Assembly (NCBI GenBank): GCA_025992855.1
Contig: DAJPGB010000001.1
Coordinates: 2,170,001-2,234,000 of the forward strand
Direction of reading: 5' to 3'
Length of the DNA: 64,000 nucleotides
Origin: Coriobacteriaceae bacterium
GTDB lineage: Bacteria; Actinomycetota; Coriobacteriia; Coriobacteriales; Coriobacteriaceae
This document shows positions 41,268-50,458 of the stretch, one piece after another (position 1 is the stretch's first letter; every line of letters starts with the position of its first letter). Under the pieces are notes generated by a model. It saw only the letters and a program-made list of their open reading frames with translations. It was not told where the DNA came from and made no database searches. The position numbers and the translations under genes are program-made.

Positions 41268-42731
41268 ATGACGAAGACCAAGGCACAGCAGATTATGGCG
41301 GCGACCGAGGCTCGCGCGGCTGACGACGTCACCGCAGCCATCAAAGATATCGCTACCGAATTTGAACCATATATCATCAAGCAGCGCCGGCACTTCCATA
41401 AGCACCCGGAGCTGAGCCTTGCCGAGGAGCGCACGACCTCCGACATCGCCAACCAGCTCGACGCCATGAATATCCCCTACGAGCGTCCGCTCAAGACCGG
41501 CTTGGTGGCAACGCTTCGCGGTACCGCGCCGGATGCCTACCGCGAGGACGGCACGCCACGCCGCCGCATCCTGCTGCGCGCCGACATCGACGCCCTGCCC
41601 GTCACCGAGCAGACCGGCGAGGAGTTCGCCAGCGTCAACGAGGGCTGCATGCACGCTTGCGGCCACGACTGCCATATCGCCATGATGCTCGGAACGCTGC
41701 AAATCCTGCGCCATATGACCGACGACATCCACGGCGAAGTCCGCATCGTATTCCAGCCCAGCGAGGAAAACGGCCAGGGCGCTAAGCTCATGATCGGCAC
41801 GGGTGTGCTCGACGGCGTCGATGGCGCCTACGCCGCGCACATCTGGAGTGAGGTCGACGCCGGCACCGTGAGCTGCGAGCCCGGTCCGCGCATGGCCAAT
41901 ACCGACTGGTTCCGCATCGACGTCCGCGGCACCTCGTGCCATGGCGCCATGCCCCAGCGCGGCCACGACGCCGTCATGGTTGCCGCCGAGATCGTTAACG
42001 CCCTGCAGACCATCGTCTCGCGCGAAATCAGCCCCTACGAGCCGGCCGTCATCACCGTCGGCGAGCTGCACGGCGGCACCGCGCGCAACGTTATCGCCGG
42101 CACGGCCTACCTCGCCGGCACGGTGCGCACCTACGGAGATTCGACCCACGAGGAAATGCCGGAGCTTATGCGCCGCATCGTGGAGCATACCGCGGCCGCC
42201 TTGGGCGCCGAGGCAGAGCTCACCGACTACACCATCGCCAACTACAAGGTCGAAAACGACGCCGCCTCGAGCGAGCGCTGCCGTCAGGCCGTAATCAAGT
42301 GCCTGGGCCCCACCGGCCAAGGCCATTATCGCGGCACGCTTTCGGGCGAGGATTTTTCGGAGTACCTGCGTCGCGTACCGGGCGTGCTCGCCTTTGTAGG
42401 TACGCGCAACCCCAAGATTGGCGCCACGTACGCCCAACATTCCTGCTTCTACAAGATCGACGAGACCGTGCTGGCAAAGGGCTCCATGGTGGCCGCCCAG
42501 TATGCTATCGACTTTTTGGCCGAGCCCACGCAAGAGGAGCTCGACGGCCCCGCGATTACCGCGGTCGCCGAAACCAACCCCGATCTGGCCGCCAAGTTGC
42601 GCTCTGCCAAGGCGACGACCGCCGAGGCTCGCGACGCCATCCATGATGCCCGAACGGCTCGCCATGCCGCGATCAAGGGCATCCACGACGCACGCGCTGC
42701 CGCACGCCGTGAGGAGAAGCACGACGAGTAA
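41268..42731 (+). CDS. M20-family amidohydrolase (hippurate/aminoacylase-like)
   Basis: A peptidase-like enzyme of 487 residues. Metal and catalytic blocks are RRHFHKHPELSLAEERT, LLRADIDALPVTEQTGEEF, HACGHDCHIAMMLGTL and FQPSEENGQGA; a lid domain follows (GTSCHGAMPQRGHDAV). M20D members remove acyl groups from amino acids or indole conjugates. The C-terminal 45 residues form a charged Ala-rich helix (KLRSAKATTAEARDAIHD...REEKHDE), outside the usual family length. The ATG at 41268 follows AAGGAG by ten bases; the frame is open far upstream but overlaps the opposite gene. Confidence 0.9.
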   Translation: MTKTKAQQIMAATEARAADDVTAAIKDIATEFEPYIIKQRRHFHKHPELSLAEERTTSDIANQLDAMNIPYERPLKTGLVATLRGTAPDAYREDGTPRRRILLRADIDALPVTEQTGEEFASVNEGCMHACGHDCHIAMMLGTLQILRHMTDDIHGEVRIVFQPSEENGQGAKLMIGTGVLDGVDGAYAAHIWSEVDAGTVSCEPGPRMANTDWFRIDVRGTSCHGAMPQRGHDAVMVAAEIVNALQTIVSREISPYEPAVITVGELHGGTARNVIAGTAYLAGTVRTYGDSTHEEMPELMRRIVEHTAAALGAEAELTDYTIANYKVENDAASSERCRQAVIKCLGPTGQGHYRGTLSGEDFSEYLRRVPGVLAFVGTRNPKIGATYAQHSCFYKIDETVLAKGSMVAAQYAIDFLAEPTQEELDGPAITAVAETNPDLAAKLRSAKATTAEARDAIHDARTARHAAIKGIHDARAAARREEKHDE

Positions 42732-42777
42732 TCGATTCGCTGGCATCTCGCAGTCATAGCCACATCGCGATGTCAAA

Positions 42778-42811
42778 GCGGGGGCGGACGTTTCGACACG
42801 TCCGCCCCCGC
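42778..42811 (+). terminator. Terminator of the M20 gene
   Basis: GCGGGGGCGGACGT / ACGTCCGCCCCCGC, a perfect 14-bp stem with a six-base loop, then a weak T-rich stretch. It lies between convergent genes. Confidence 0.75.
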
Positions 42812-42871
42812 TCATTTATCAAGCGCTATTTCTACCATTTCTACCCCGTCCCCAAATGGCAGACGGCATGG

Positions 42872-44143
42872 CTACTCGTCCTGAGGTTCCTCGTCGGAGC
42901 TTGGCTCGGACGCCGACTCAGGTGCAGGTGCCGGCTCAGGTGCAGGTGCCGGCTCAGGCTCAGGCGCAGGCTCAGGCGCAGGCTCGGGCTCAGATGCCGT
43001 CTCAGACTCGGGCGCCGGCGAAGCATCCGGAGCGCTGTAACCCGAGGGAGCGGACTTCTTCTCGAAGGGCAATACAAAAGTCAGGACGTCGTCCTTGTCC
43101 TCGTCGGCCCACTCGCTTGCATAACGTGCAACCCAATAGCCAACGGCACGGTGCTTGAGCATCTTGCCAAAGACCGTAAGAAATACGGTGACAAAAGCGA
43201 CCAGCACCAAGAACAGCGCGAGCGTGACGCCACCGCCGGTAACGATTGCCTCAATACCCGTAGGACGATAGTAGTAGCTATACATACCGACAGAGGCAAT
43301 GGCGCCAAAGACGACCGTCAAGATCCATGTGACAACGATGGCGACCAGGCCCGTCAAAAACTCGGGAAGGAACGAAGCACAGAACAGCTTGGTCTTGTTG
43401 TGCTTAAACGCCGCCCAGACCTTATCGAGCGAAAACGCGCTCTCGACACGCCCGGTCACCGCAAAGTGCATCACGGCGATGTCGGCGAACATCTTAAAGA
43501 AGACACCCAGAATCGCCGAGGCAATTAGCGCCAGGACAAGCAGGCCAAGCGAGCCAAACAGCGCAGCCTCGAGCGCATAAGAACCGTAATAAGAATACGA
43601 GCCCGCAGCGCCAATTACCACGCCCTCCACCAGCGAAAGCACTACACCGATAACGGGAATGGCAGCGATAACCTCGAGCACGACCGAAATAACGCTCGAA
43701 AAGACTCCGAGACCAAACGACGTGGAACGCATCAGCGGACGATCCATGCCGTCATCGACCTTAAGCGACAGGTCGCGGCCCCATTCGATGCCAAAGCCAG
43801 AACCGCATGCGCTTGCCACACAGGCAGCCAAAAAGCCGATGGCAGCCGCAATGCCGCCAATAACGGGAATAAACAACACGAGCACTGACACAACGCAAAT
43901 CAGCGCCGGCAAAAACGCGATTTGGCATACACGCTGAAGCACGCCCGGAGTCTTGGTCATATCTTGGAACGCCTGAGCCACACAGCCCTTTGGCGCATTC
44001 GCCACGGGCGGTTGCGGAACAAACTGCTGGGGCTGAGGCTGTCCCTGGGGAGCGGGGCCAGCGGCACCGGCATTAGGAGCACCGCACACGCCGCAGAACT
44101 TGTCGTTATCGCCCATGGGGGCGCCACACTGCGAGCAGAACAT
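42872..44143 (-). CDS. Zinc-ribbon membrane protein with Pro/Glu-rich tail
   Basis: A 423-residue protein of unknown function. Residues 3-20 are a zinc ribbon (CSQCGAPMGDNDKFCGVCG), followed by a Pro/Gln linker. From about 75 to 350 there are six or more hydrophobic segments, e.g. AFLPALICVVSVLVLFIPVI and LFGSLGLLVLALIASAILG; the layout resembles DUF4013-type proteins. The last 60 residues are repetitive Ala, Pro, Glu and Ser (PEPAPEPAPEPEP). AAGGGAT lies before the ATG at 44143. It converges with the M20 gene. Confidence 0.72.
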   Translation of the reverse strand: MFCSQCGAPMGDNDKFCGVCGAPNAGAAGPAPQGQPQPQQFVPQPPVANAPKGCVAQAFQDMTKTPGVLQRVCQIAFLPALICVVSVLVLFIPVIGGIAAAIGFLAACVASACGSGFGIEWGRDLSLKVDDGMDRPLMRSTSFGLGVFSSVISVVLEVIAAIPVIGVVLSLVEGVVIGAAGSYSYYGSYALEAALFGSLGLLVLALIASAILGVFFKMFADIAVMHFAVTGRVESAFSLDKVWAAFKHNKTKLFCASFLPEFLTGLVAIVVTWILTVVFGAIASVGMYSYYYRPTGIEAIVTGGGVTLALFLVLVAFVTVFLTVFGKMLKHRAVGYWVARYASEWADEDKDDVLTFVLPFEKKSAPSGYSAPDASPAPESETASEPEPAPEPAPEPEPAPAPEPAPAPESASEPSSDEEPQDE

Positions 44144-44292
44144 AGAATCATCCCTTCATATTTTGAACGAATCACTTGGATCGCAAACGATGTCTTTAGC
44201 ATCATTATTGCCCAATGTAGGGTCAAATACTCAAAGATGACCGATTTGCAAGGTACACGGCGCCAGCAGGCGGTTCGTTGAATACGTCTGTG

Positions 44293-45315
44293 CTAGTTCG
44301 TTCCGCGGAAGCCCTTGCCGACGATCTCGGAGCTGTCGACGATCGTGATAAAGGCACCTGGATCGACTTCGCGCGCATAGCGGCGCAGCTGCACGGCCTC
44401 GCGACGGCTCAGCACGCTCATGATCACCGTCACGCACTTGCCCGAGAAGGCACCGTAGCCGCGGCTGATGGTCGCCGTGCGGTTGAGATGCTTGACGATA
44501 AACTCCTCGACCTTAAGGGGCTCGGAACAAATGACCGTGCAGACTTTGCGCAGATGAATGCTCTCAATGGCTTTGTCGACCACAAGCGTCTTGGCAAACA
44601 GGCCGAGCACGCAATACAGACCGACACGCGGGCCATACAAAAAGGCCGCGATGGTCACGATGCCGATATCGACCAGCAGCAGGGCGCGACCAATCTCGAG
44701 CGTGGTGCGGCGCTTGAGAATCATGGCAAGAATGTCCGTGCCACCCGTCGAGGCGCCGATGTCAAAGACAATAGCGCTGCCGAGCGCCGGCAAGATGACG
44801 GCAAAGCACAGGTCGAGCCACATATCACCCGTCAGAGAGACATCGGTCGGAATGAAGAGCTCAAACAGCGAGACGTAGGCCGAAAGCGCAAACGAGGCGA
44901 AGACACTCCAAAGAATCGCCTTGCGCTCCAAAAAGATAAAGCCCAAAACGACGAGAACCGCGTTGATAATCCACATAAAGACGCCGACGGGCAGGGTCGG
45001 GAACAGCGTGGACAGAATGACCGACACGCCCGAGGTGCCGCCAAAAGCAAAGTGATTAGGGGTTTTAAACGCAACGATGGCAAAGGCCGTAAGAATCAGG
45101 CCCAGATTGAGCTCGGCAAAAAAGCGCGGGAAACCCGGCTCCTGGCTGCGCTTTTGGCCGGCACGCTCGCCGCGCTCGATATCGGTGCGATCAACCACGC
45201 GCTCCATCGGCACTACGGGAGGACGATGCACCTCTTCGGCAGCACGCGATGCCGCCTCTGCCGCGGCGGCCTCAATCGCCCATGCCTTGCTTTCTGTTTC
45301 GTGCTCGTCAGCCAT
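44293..45315 (-). CDS. YitT family membrane protein (DUF161 + DUF2179)
   Basis: A 340-residue protein. After a charged cytosolic N-tail of about 65 residues come five or six membrane spans (DUF161), including NHFAFGGTSGVSVILS and GSAIVFDIGASTGGTDILA, both typical. A C-terminal soluble DUF2179 domain has CTVICSEPLKVEEFIVKHL and GYGAFSGKCVTVIMSVLSRRE. Function in the family is unsettled. GAGGGG precedes the ATG at 45315. It is monocistronic. Confidence 0.9.
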   Translation of the reverse strand: MADEHETESKAWAIEAAAAEAASRAAEEVHRPPVVPMERVVDRTDIERGERAGQKRSQEPGFPRFFAELNLGLILTAFAIVAFKTPNHFAFGGTSGVSVILSTLFPTLPVGVFMWIINAVLVVLGFIFLERKAILWSVFASFALSAYVSLFELFIPTDVSLTGDMWLDLCFAVILPALGSAIVFDIGASTGGTDILAMILKRRTTLEIGRALLLVDIGIVTIAAFLYGPRVGLYCVLGLFAKTLVVDKAIESIHLRKVCTVICSEPLKVEEFIVKHLNRTATISRGYGAFSGKCVTVIMSVLSRREAVQLRRYAREVDPGAFITIVDSSEIVGKGFRGTN

Positions 45316-45432
45316 TACGGCAACCCCTCGTTAACAATTTGGAAACAATGCGCCCATTAGGGTAACGCGGAACGCGACGATTGCAACCCCTAGTTAGACG
45401 AGCGGTATGCCTACATCGGGGGGCATACAAAT

Positions 45433-45470
45433 AACGGCCGGCCACGCTTTTGCTTGCGCGGTCGGCCGTT
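45433..45470 (-). terminator. Terminator of the asp23 cluster
   Basis: AACGGCCG / CGGCCGTT stem extended by further pairs, followed by TTATTTG on the minus strand, 55 bases past the asp23 stop. Confidence 0.75.
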
Positions 45471-45472
45471 TA

Positions 45473-45524
45473 ACGTTTTCGCAGATAAAACCTGCCAAAA
45501 CAAACCTGTCCCTTTTTTGGAAGG
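45473..45524. repeat. 53-bp REP-like element, copy 2 (degenerate)
   Basis: ACGTTTTCGCAGATAAAACC, then AAACCTGTCCCTTTTTTGG. It matches the 19271 copy except in the closing arm. It ends at the asp23 stop codon. Confidence 0.8.
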
Positions 45525-46040
45525 CTATTCGTGCTGGCTGGTGCGGTGCTCGTACTCCTCGGGGGTGATGACGTCCTCGATGCGCAGGTTGACGCCCGCC
45601 ACCTCAAGGCCGGTCATCGCGGCAAGGCGCTCGGTGACACGTGCCTTGACATCGTCGAAGATCGCGGGCGCATAGGCGCCGTACTCGATGATGACGGAGA
45701 TGTTGACGACCACGCGATTGTCATCGGTGACCTCGACCGTCACGCCCTTGGTCAGATTCTCGGCACCAAACTGCTCCTGCACAAAGTGCATGAGGTTACC
45801 CTTCATGCCCAGAACGTGCGGAACCTCGCGGGTGGCCATGGCAACGATCTTCTCGATCACACCGTTGGAATAGGTCAGCGAGTCCTCGGACTCGTCCGCC
45901 TCCTCGTCGTCCTCATCCTCATCGGACTCGACCTCGACAAGAGCCTCGTCCTCGAGCGTCACATCCTCAGCTTCGGCGACGACCGCCTCGTTCGCCTCGA
46001 GCTCGGTATCGGCCACATCGACCTTCGTATTAAAAGCCAT
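45525..46040 (-). CDS. Asp23/Gls24 family envelope stress protein
   Basis: A 171-residue alkaline-shock protein that lines the inner membrane face through AmaP. A very acidic N-tail of about 55 residues (EVESDEDEDDEEADESEDS) precedes the Asp23 domain: YSNGVIEKIVAMATREVPHV, VTVEVTDDNRVVVNISVIIEYG and GLEVAGVNLRIEDVITPEE. AAGGAGG precedes the ATG at 46040. It follows the DUF2273 and amaP genes in one transcription unit. Confidence 0.92.
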   Translation of the reverse strand: MAFNTKVDVADTELEANEAVVAEAEDVTLEDEALVEVESDEDEDDEEADESEDSLTYSNGVIEKIVAMATREVPHVLGMKGNLMHFVQEQFGAENLTKGVTVEVTDDNRVVVNISVIIEYGAYAPAIFDDVKARVTERLAAMTGLEVAGVNLRIEDVITPEEYEHRTSQHE

Positions 46041-46084
46041 GGTTCCTCCTTATGCCTGCCGCGGATGCGACAGTCGAATACATA

Positions 46085-46462
46085 TTAGCGACCGCTAAAC
46101 AGACGGCCGAAGAAGTTGACGATCCCGTTCTCGCCGTCGCGAATTTGGCCGATCACAGCGCCGATCAGCACGAAGAATGCAATGACGAGCGTGTCCCACA
46201 GGCCGAGCGTGAGCACCAACACGGCGAGGATAAAGCCAGCGACGGCACCGAGCGTGGTGTTGGGATGACGCACAGCATAGCTCCAGATGGCAGCGCCCGT
46301 ACCCTTGATGAGACCCATAGCCTCGTCAAAATCCGCGGCTGCCGCATCTTGCAACTCGGTTGCCTCTGCTTTGGAATCAACAGGTTCGCTCGCCGGCGCA
46401 GCGCTCTGGTCAATCGTCAGGCGCGGCGTACGAGCGGTCTTATCTTGATTGGTATCACTCAC
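46085..46462 (-). CDS. DUF2273-like small membrane protein
   Basis: A 125-residue protein: a soluble N-part, then two close hydrophobic segments TTLGAVAGFILAVLVLTLGLWD and VIAFFVLIGAVIGQIRDG, and IVNFFGRLF at the end, the DUF2273 pattern of asp23 operons. The start is a GTG at 46462 (VSDTNQDK) six bases after GGAGG and overlapping the amaP stop; the longer frame is antisense-like and has no RBS. Confidence 0.85.
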   Translation of the reverse strand: MSDTNQDKTARTPRLTIDQSAAPASEPVDSKAEATELQDAAAADFDEAMGLIKGTGAAIWSYAVRHPNTTLGAVAGFILAVLVLTLGLWDTLVIAFFVLIGAVIGQIRDGENGIVNFFGRLFSGR

Positions 46463-47000
46463 CGGAAACCTCCACGGTCTGGACGGTAGTCTTGGACGGC
46501 AAAAAACGGACGCGCGTGGTCGTACCCGGCGTGCCGAGCATGGTGTCGCAAGCTTCCTCGATGCGCTGCTGCATCGCGGTAGCCAGAGATGCCACGTCCT
46601 TATCGTCAAGCGCGATAGCCTCGACCTTAAATCGGACGTGCGAATCGTCGGAGCCTTGGACGCGGGCCTCGATATGCTCGACCATCACGCGGTCGTCGCG
46701 CTCGGCAGCAGCCCTGGCACACGAAGAAAGCGCCGCGAGCGTGACCTCGATATTGCGCTCCCCCGCCGGATGCACGCAGGACGGCTCGCGACGAGCAAAC
46801 ATCAGGCGGAAGAAGCTTACCAGCACGCCGATCGCCACGACGCCGGCACACGCCGTGACGACGATGCGCGGCATGGGGTCGCGCATCAGCAGCATAAAGC
46901 GATACGTATACGGCCCCCAAAACTGGCAGACAAGCGTACCCAGCGCCACGATGGTGGCGGCAAGATACACGATCGCTAGGGCTCGTTTGAGTACGCGCAC
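46455..47000 (-). CDS. amaP: AmaP-like alkaline shock membrane anchor
   Basis: A protein of 181 residues. Two N-terminal membrane helices (ALAIVYLAATIVALGTLVC and IVVTACAGVVAIGVLVSFF) precede a cytosolic alpha/beta domain (GERNIEVTLAALSSCARAA; FKVEAIALDDKDVASLATAMQQRIEEA), matching AmaP, which anchors Asp23 to the membrane. The start is GTG at 47000 with AAGGGAG upstream. It is first in amaP-DUF2273-asp23, and the first junction overlaps. Confidence 0.86.
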   Translation of the reverse strand: MRVLKRALAIVYLAATIVALGTLVCQFWGPYTYRFMLLMRDPMPRIVVTACAGVVAIGVLVSFFRLMFARREPSCVHPAGERNIEVTLAALSSCARAAAERDDRVMVEHIEARVQGSDDSHVRFKVEAIALDDKDVASLATAMQQRIEEACDTMLGTPGTTTRVRFLPSKTTVQTVEVSGE

Positions 47001-47059
47001 GCGGCGCTCCCTTCAAATCTCGGCTCTCGAAATACAAAACGGTTCGCATCATTATAAAA

Positions 47060-47097
47060 GAGCCGGGTCCGGTGCTCTACGCACGCGGATCCGGCTC
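47060..47097 (-). terminator. Terminator of yebC
   Basis: GAGCCGG...CCGGCTC stem with inner pairs, followed on the minus strand by TTTTATAATG. The same run contains a TATAAT that may be the -10 of amaP. Confidence 0.72.
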
Positions 47098-47166
47098 ATC
47101 TATTCCACGAGGCTTGCATGCTCGCTTCATTATGCCCAGATATGCACGGCTTAACCCGTGCGGGCG

Positions 47167-47973
47167 CTACTCCTCCTCGAGGGCAGCGATGACCTCGTCG
47201 GTCATGTCCATGGTGCTGTAAACATCCTGGACGTCGTCGAGCTCCTCAAGACGGTCGATGAGGCGCTGAACCTTCTTGGCGTCGGCGCCGGAGACCTCGG
47301 TCGGGGTGGTCGGGACCATGGTGGTCTCGGAACCCTTGACCTGGACGCCCTGCTCCTCGAGCGCCTTGGAGACAGCCATGACCTCGTTGGCAGTAGTCCA
47401 GACGATCCACTCCTCGCCGGCGTCCTCGTAGTCCTCGCCACCGGCCTCGGCGATGGCCATCATGAACTCATCCTCGTCACCGGCAGCACCGTTGGCGATC
47501 ATGGTCTCCTTCTTGGCGTTCTCGTCCAGGATCTCCTTGGCGACGACGATCTGGCCCTTGCGCTCAAACTGGAAGGCGACGGAGCCGGAGGTGCCCAGGT
47601 TGCCACCAGCGTGGGAGAAGGCGGAACGGACATCAGCGGCGGTACGGTTGCGGTTGTCGGTCAGGCAGTCGACGTAGACGGCGACACCGGCGGGACCGTA
47701 GCCCTCGTACACGATGTTCTCGTAGACGGCGGCGTCAGCACCCGAACCAAAAGCCTTGTCGATAGCGGACTTGATCTTGTCCTTAGGCATGGACTGAGCC
47801 TTGGCCTTGGCAACGGCAGCGGCGAGGCTGGCGTTGTTCTCGGGCAGCGGGTCACCGCCGAGACGGGCAGCAACGGTGATGTTGCGGCTGAGCTTGGAGA
47901 AGAGGGCGGAACGCTTGGCGTCCTGCGCGCCCTTACGATGCTTGGTTGTGGCCCACTTAGAGTGTCCGGACAT
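47167..47973 (-). CDS. YebC/PmpR family protein (TACO1-like)
   Basis: A 268-residue DUF28 protein. MSGHSKWATTKHRKGAQDAKRS, FSKLSRNITVAAR, MPKDKIKSAIDKAFG, YEGYGPAGVAVYVDCLTDNRNRT and GSVAFQFERKGQI are the family blocks. Members have been described as transcription regulators and, in mitochondria and some bacteria, as factors that help ribosomes through difficult peptides. It is about 25 residues longer than usual, with the extra residues in the C-terminal half. AGGAG lies before the ATG at 47973. Confidence 0.93.
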   Translation of the reverse strand: MSGHSKWATTKHRKGAQDAKRSALFSKLSRNITVAARLGGDPLPENNASLAAAVAKAKAQSMPKDKIKSAIDKAFGSGADAAVYENIVYEGYGPAGVAVYVDCLTDNRNRTAADVRSAFSHAGGNLGTSGSVAFQFERKGQIVVAKEILDENAKKETMIANGAAGDEDEFMMAIAEAGGEDYEDAGEEWIVWTTANEVMAVSKALEEQGVQVKGSETTMVPTTPTEVSGADAKKVQRLIDRLEELDDVQDVYSTMDMTDEVIAALEEE

Positions 47974-48103
47974 ACGTGTCTCCTATCGGTTTCGACCTAA
48001 AGCCCAGCGCAGATGCTCGGGCAATATAAACAAACGTCGTTATGATATACCTACTGGCCTGCGAGATAAACCCCAAAATGAAGGCGTCGTGATGATGGCC
48101 CCT

Positions 48104-48136
48104 TTGGTGCAAAGAAACCTGACCCCAATGCACCAA
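48104..48136. repeat. CCTGACCC-loop hairpin abutting the DUF6020 gene stop
   Basis: TTGGTGCA / TGCACCAA with CCTGACCCC in the loop, one base from the stop codon at 48138. Variant of the CCTGTCCC family. Confidence 0.7.
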
Positions 48137-48137
48137 G

Positions 48138-50321
48138 TTAGGACCAGAGGAAGTCGCTGCGGGTGACGGTGGCGCCGATGGCGAAGGGCATGCAGGCGAT
48201 GACCGGATACAGGTAGCGCATGTAGGTCGAGCCGTTGCACGGGCCAATCAGGCACACGGCGAGCACGCCCAACAGCGGCACCCAGATCGCCAGCGCACGC
48301 CATGAATGACGACGCAGCAAGTAGACCACCACGGCGATCATGATCCACACATAGGTGGCCGAGCTCATGGTGAGCGAAATAAACGGGATGCGCTGCACCG
48401 CCACACGGTACAGATTGATCAGGTGGTCGCACCAGCGCACCACGTTGCTGTCAACCGGATGGAAGTCGAAGTACTTGAGGTTGTCGGGACGCGCCATGAT
48501 CTCGGCACTACGCGCCGTGCTGTAGACCCAGGCATCGCGCGCGCTCGGATAAAAATAACCATAGTAGTTATTGATAAGCGCCGAAATATAGCACTCGGGA
48601 TCCTTCTTAAACATCTGATCCCATACCTCAAAATAGGCATCGATGTCCTCCCGCGAGGCATACTCGTTAAAGCAGTTCTTGACGGCATCGGACTTGTCGG
48701 GGTTGTAGCGGCGGCCCAGGTTCTCGTACTTGAGTACGCGATCGATCACGGCACGCTCTTCGTCGGTCACCGAACCGTCGCAAGGAGCCTCCACGATGGT
48801 GCCGTCCTCCTTAACCGTGGGGTTGACGCCCGAGTTGAGGCCGTCGTGCTTTTGGACGAAACGAGCCGTCTGCTGGAATGGAATCGAGAGGATTTCGCGC
48901 TTGGAGCCGGGCGTAATGTCGTGCGTCGGCATAAAGACCTTGGTGAAGTACATATTAGAGGCAAGGCAGAGCGCGAGCACCGCGAGAACGCCAACCCAGC
49001 GGAAACGCGGGATGGCGCCCGAAGGCGCAGCACCAGTCTGCTTGGCTGCACGACGAGCCACATGCACGTCCCATACGCAAAACGCCGCCGCGATTACGCA
49101 TGCCGCCAGCGGAAACACCAGGCCGCCGTTGCGCAGAAACGTGGAACCCATGGCACCCAGAGCGAGCAGCAGCCAATCGTGGCGCGCAAAGAGCACGGGG
49201 GCTTTCTCGCCCGCTCGCTCGACATTGGCATCACGACGGGGCAAGCCACATGCCACGAGCTTGACGGTCTGTACCAGCAGAACCAAGAACGCGTCGGCAA
49301 AGAGCACGTCTTTGGTGAGCAACGCCGCGTAGTTAGAGAACATCGGCATAAACGCAAAGAACAGCAGGATCGCACCGCGAACCGGCAGGCTCACGCCCAG
49401 TTTGCGCAGCGACGAAATGGAATACGCCATGCAGGCAGCCGTGATGACGAACTGAGCACAGGTATAGATGGCAAGGCCCGCGTTAGCGCTGTTGAACAGC
49501 GAAAGCCCCAGCTGAACGCACGAGCCGATAATGGCCGTGTGCACCACGGGGTGATGTCCGTTGAGCAACACGTTGGGATTGAGCAGGCGCAGGTAGTCGC
49601 TCGTGCCGTTGGGGTAGTTGAACCACTGGCGAATCTGCGCACCCGTATCTCCCATAAAAAGGCCGGGCAGCGAAGCGATGAGCGTGGGCGCCCAGGCGAT
49701 CATAAGCACCAGGAAGGGCCCGACAAAGGGATGGACCGAGAGCACGGCGTGAGTCACACGCCATACGCGGCCAAAGTGCGCCTCGGAAAACGGAATGCGC
49801 CGAGAGCTCAGCCAATCTAGACACTCAAAGGCAAGGTAGAAGGCAACGACCGCCAAGAGCATCCAGCCCGCGCCGCCAATCCAGGCGCAGATGATGCGGG
49901 CTTTGTCGCCAAGGACAATCTCGGCCGAGTCGGTGAGATCGTAGCTGCGGCCGAACACCATGCAGATGGCGAAGAACAGCGACGGCAGAATGATCGATGG
50001 ACGCCAGGTGTCGCCACGGCCAAAGAACACGTAGCGAAACGGCAAGGTGAGCAGGCAGGCAAGTGCAAGCAGCATGACCGCGTCGGTATGGCCGGCAAAC
50101 GAAAGAAGCACCTCATAGCACACGTACAGCGCACCCGTCGCCTTGGGGTCGATTGCCAAGACTGCGTTGCTCGACACCGGGGCGGGATCGATGGAAAACG
50201 CCGTGGTCGCCAACAGCGCGAGCAAAAATGCGATGAGCGTCTGCTTGGCGGGGTAGCGCTTAAACCAGACGATGCGGGCAGCGTCGCGCGCAGCCGTTGT
50301 GGAGAGATCGGAATCCTTCAC
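48138..50321 (-). CDS. DUF6020-type polytopic membrane protein (glycosyltransferase-like)
   Basis: A 727-residue protein with a dozen or more membrane segments. The first large loop carries GLFMGDTGAQIRQWFN and LNPNVLLNGHHPVVHTAI, resembling the acidic and His-rich first loops of GT39/GT-C membrane glycosyltransferases. A long extracytoplasmic region (about 490-640) with KYENLGRRYNPDKSDAVKN and WDQMFKKDPECYISALINN follows. Likely role: transfer of a sugar from a lipid carrier onto a surface polymer, by inference. The start is a GTG at 50321. Confidence 0.7.
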   Translation of the reverse strand: MKDSDLSTTAARDAARIVWFKRYPAKQTLIAFLLALLATTAFSIDPAPVSSNAVLAIDPKATGALYVCYEVLLSFAGHTDAVMLLALACLLTLPFRYVFFGRGDTWRPSIILPSLFFAICMVFGRSYDLTDSAEIVLGDKARIICAWIGGAGWMLLAVVAFYLAFECLDWLSSRRIPFSEAHFGRVWRVTHAVLSVHPFVGPFLVLMIAWAPTLIASLPGLFMGDTGAQIRQWFNYPNGTSDYLRLLNPNVLLNGHHPVVHTAIIGSCVQLGLSLFNSANAGLAIYTCAQFVITAACMAYSISSLRKLGVSLPVRGAILLFFAFMPMFSNYAALLTKDVLFADAFLVLLVQTVKLVACGLPRRDANVERAGEKAPVLFARHDWLLLALGAMGSTFLRNGGLVFPLAACVIAAAFCVWDVHVARRAAKQTGAAPSGAIPRFRWVGVLAVLALCLASNMYFTKVFMPTHDITPGSKREILSIPFQQTARFVQKHDGLNSGVNPTVKEDGTIVEAPCDGSVTDEERAVIDRVLKYENLGRRYNPDKSDAVKNCFNEYASREDIDAYFEVWDQMFKKDPECYISALINNYYGYFYPSARDAWVYSTARSAEIMARPDNLKYFDFHPVDSNVVRWCDHLINLYRVAVQRIPFISLTMSSATYVWIMIAVVVYLLRRHSWRALAIWVPLLGVLAVCLIGPCNGSTYMRYLYPVIACMPFAIGATVTRSDFLWS

Positions 50322-50342
50322 AGTCCAAAGAGCCTTTCTAGA

Positions 50343-50395
50343 AACCTGCCAAAAAGGGACAGGTTTATTTTGGCAGGTTTTATCTGGGGAAACGT
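50343..50395. repeat. 53-bp REP-like element, copy 3 (inverted)
   Basis: The reverse complement differs from the 19271-19323 copy at one of 53 positions. It lies 5' of the DUF6020 gene and 27 bases from another hairpin of the same loop family, in opposite orientation. Confidence 0.9.
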
Positions 50396-50421
50396 TACGG
50401 TTCTGTCATCGTTGCCCAGCG

Positions 50422-50458
50422 AACCACCACAAAGGTGCCTGTCCCCTTTGTGGTGGTT
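50422..50458. repeat. CCTGTCCC-loop hairpin abutting the lgt stop
   Basis: AACCACCACAAAG / CTTTGTGGTGGTT, a 13-bp perfect stem with CCTGTCCC in the loop. It runs into the lgt stop codon at 50457. Confidence 0.85.

Noticed and set aside
41112..42815. Open frame extending the amidohydrolase to 1117 residues on the minus strand
   Set aside because: This part is antisense to the well-supported M20 hydrolase, lacks an RBS, and homology starts at about 41099.
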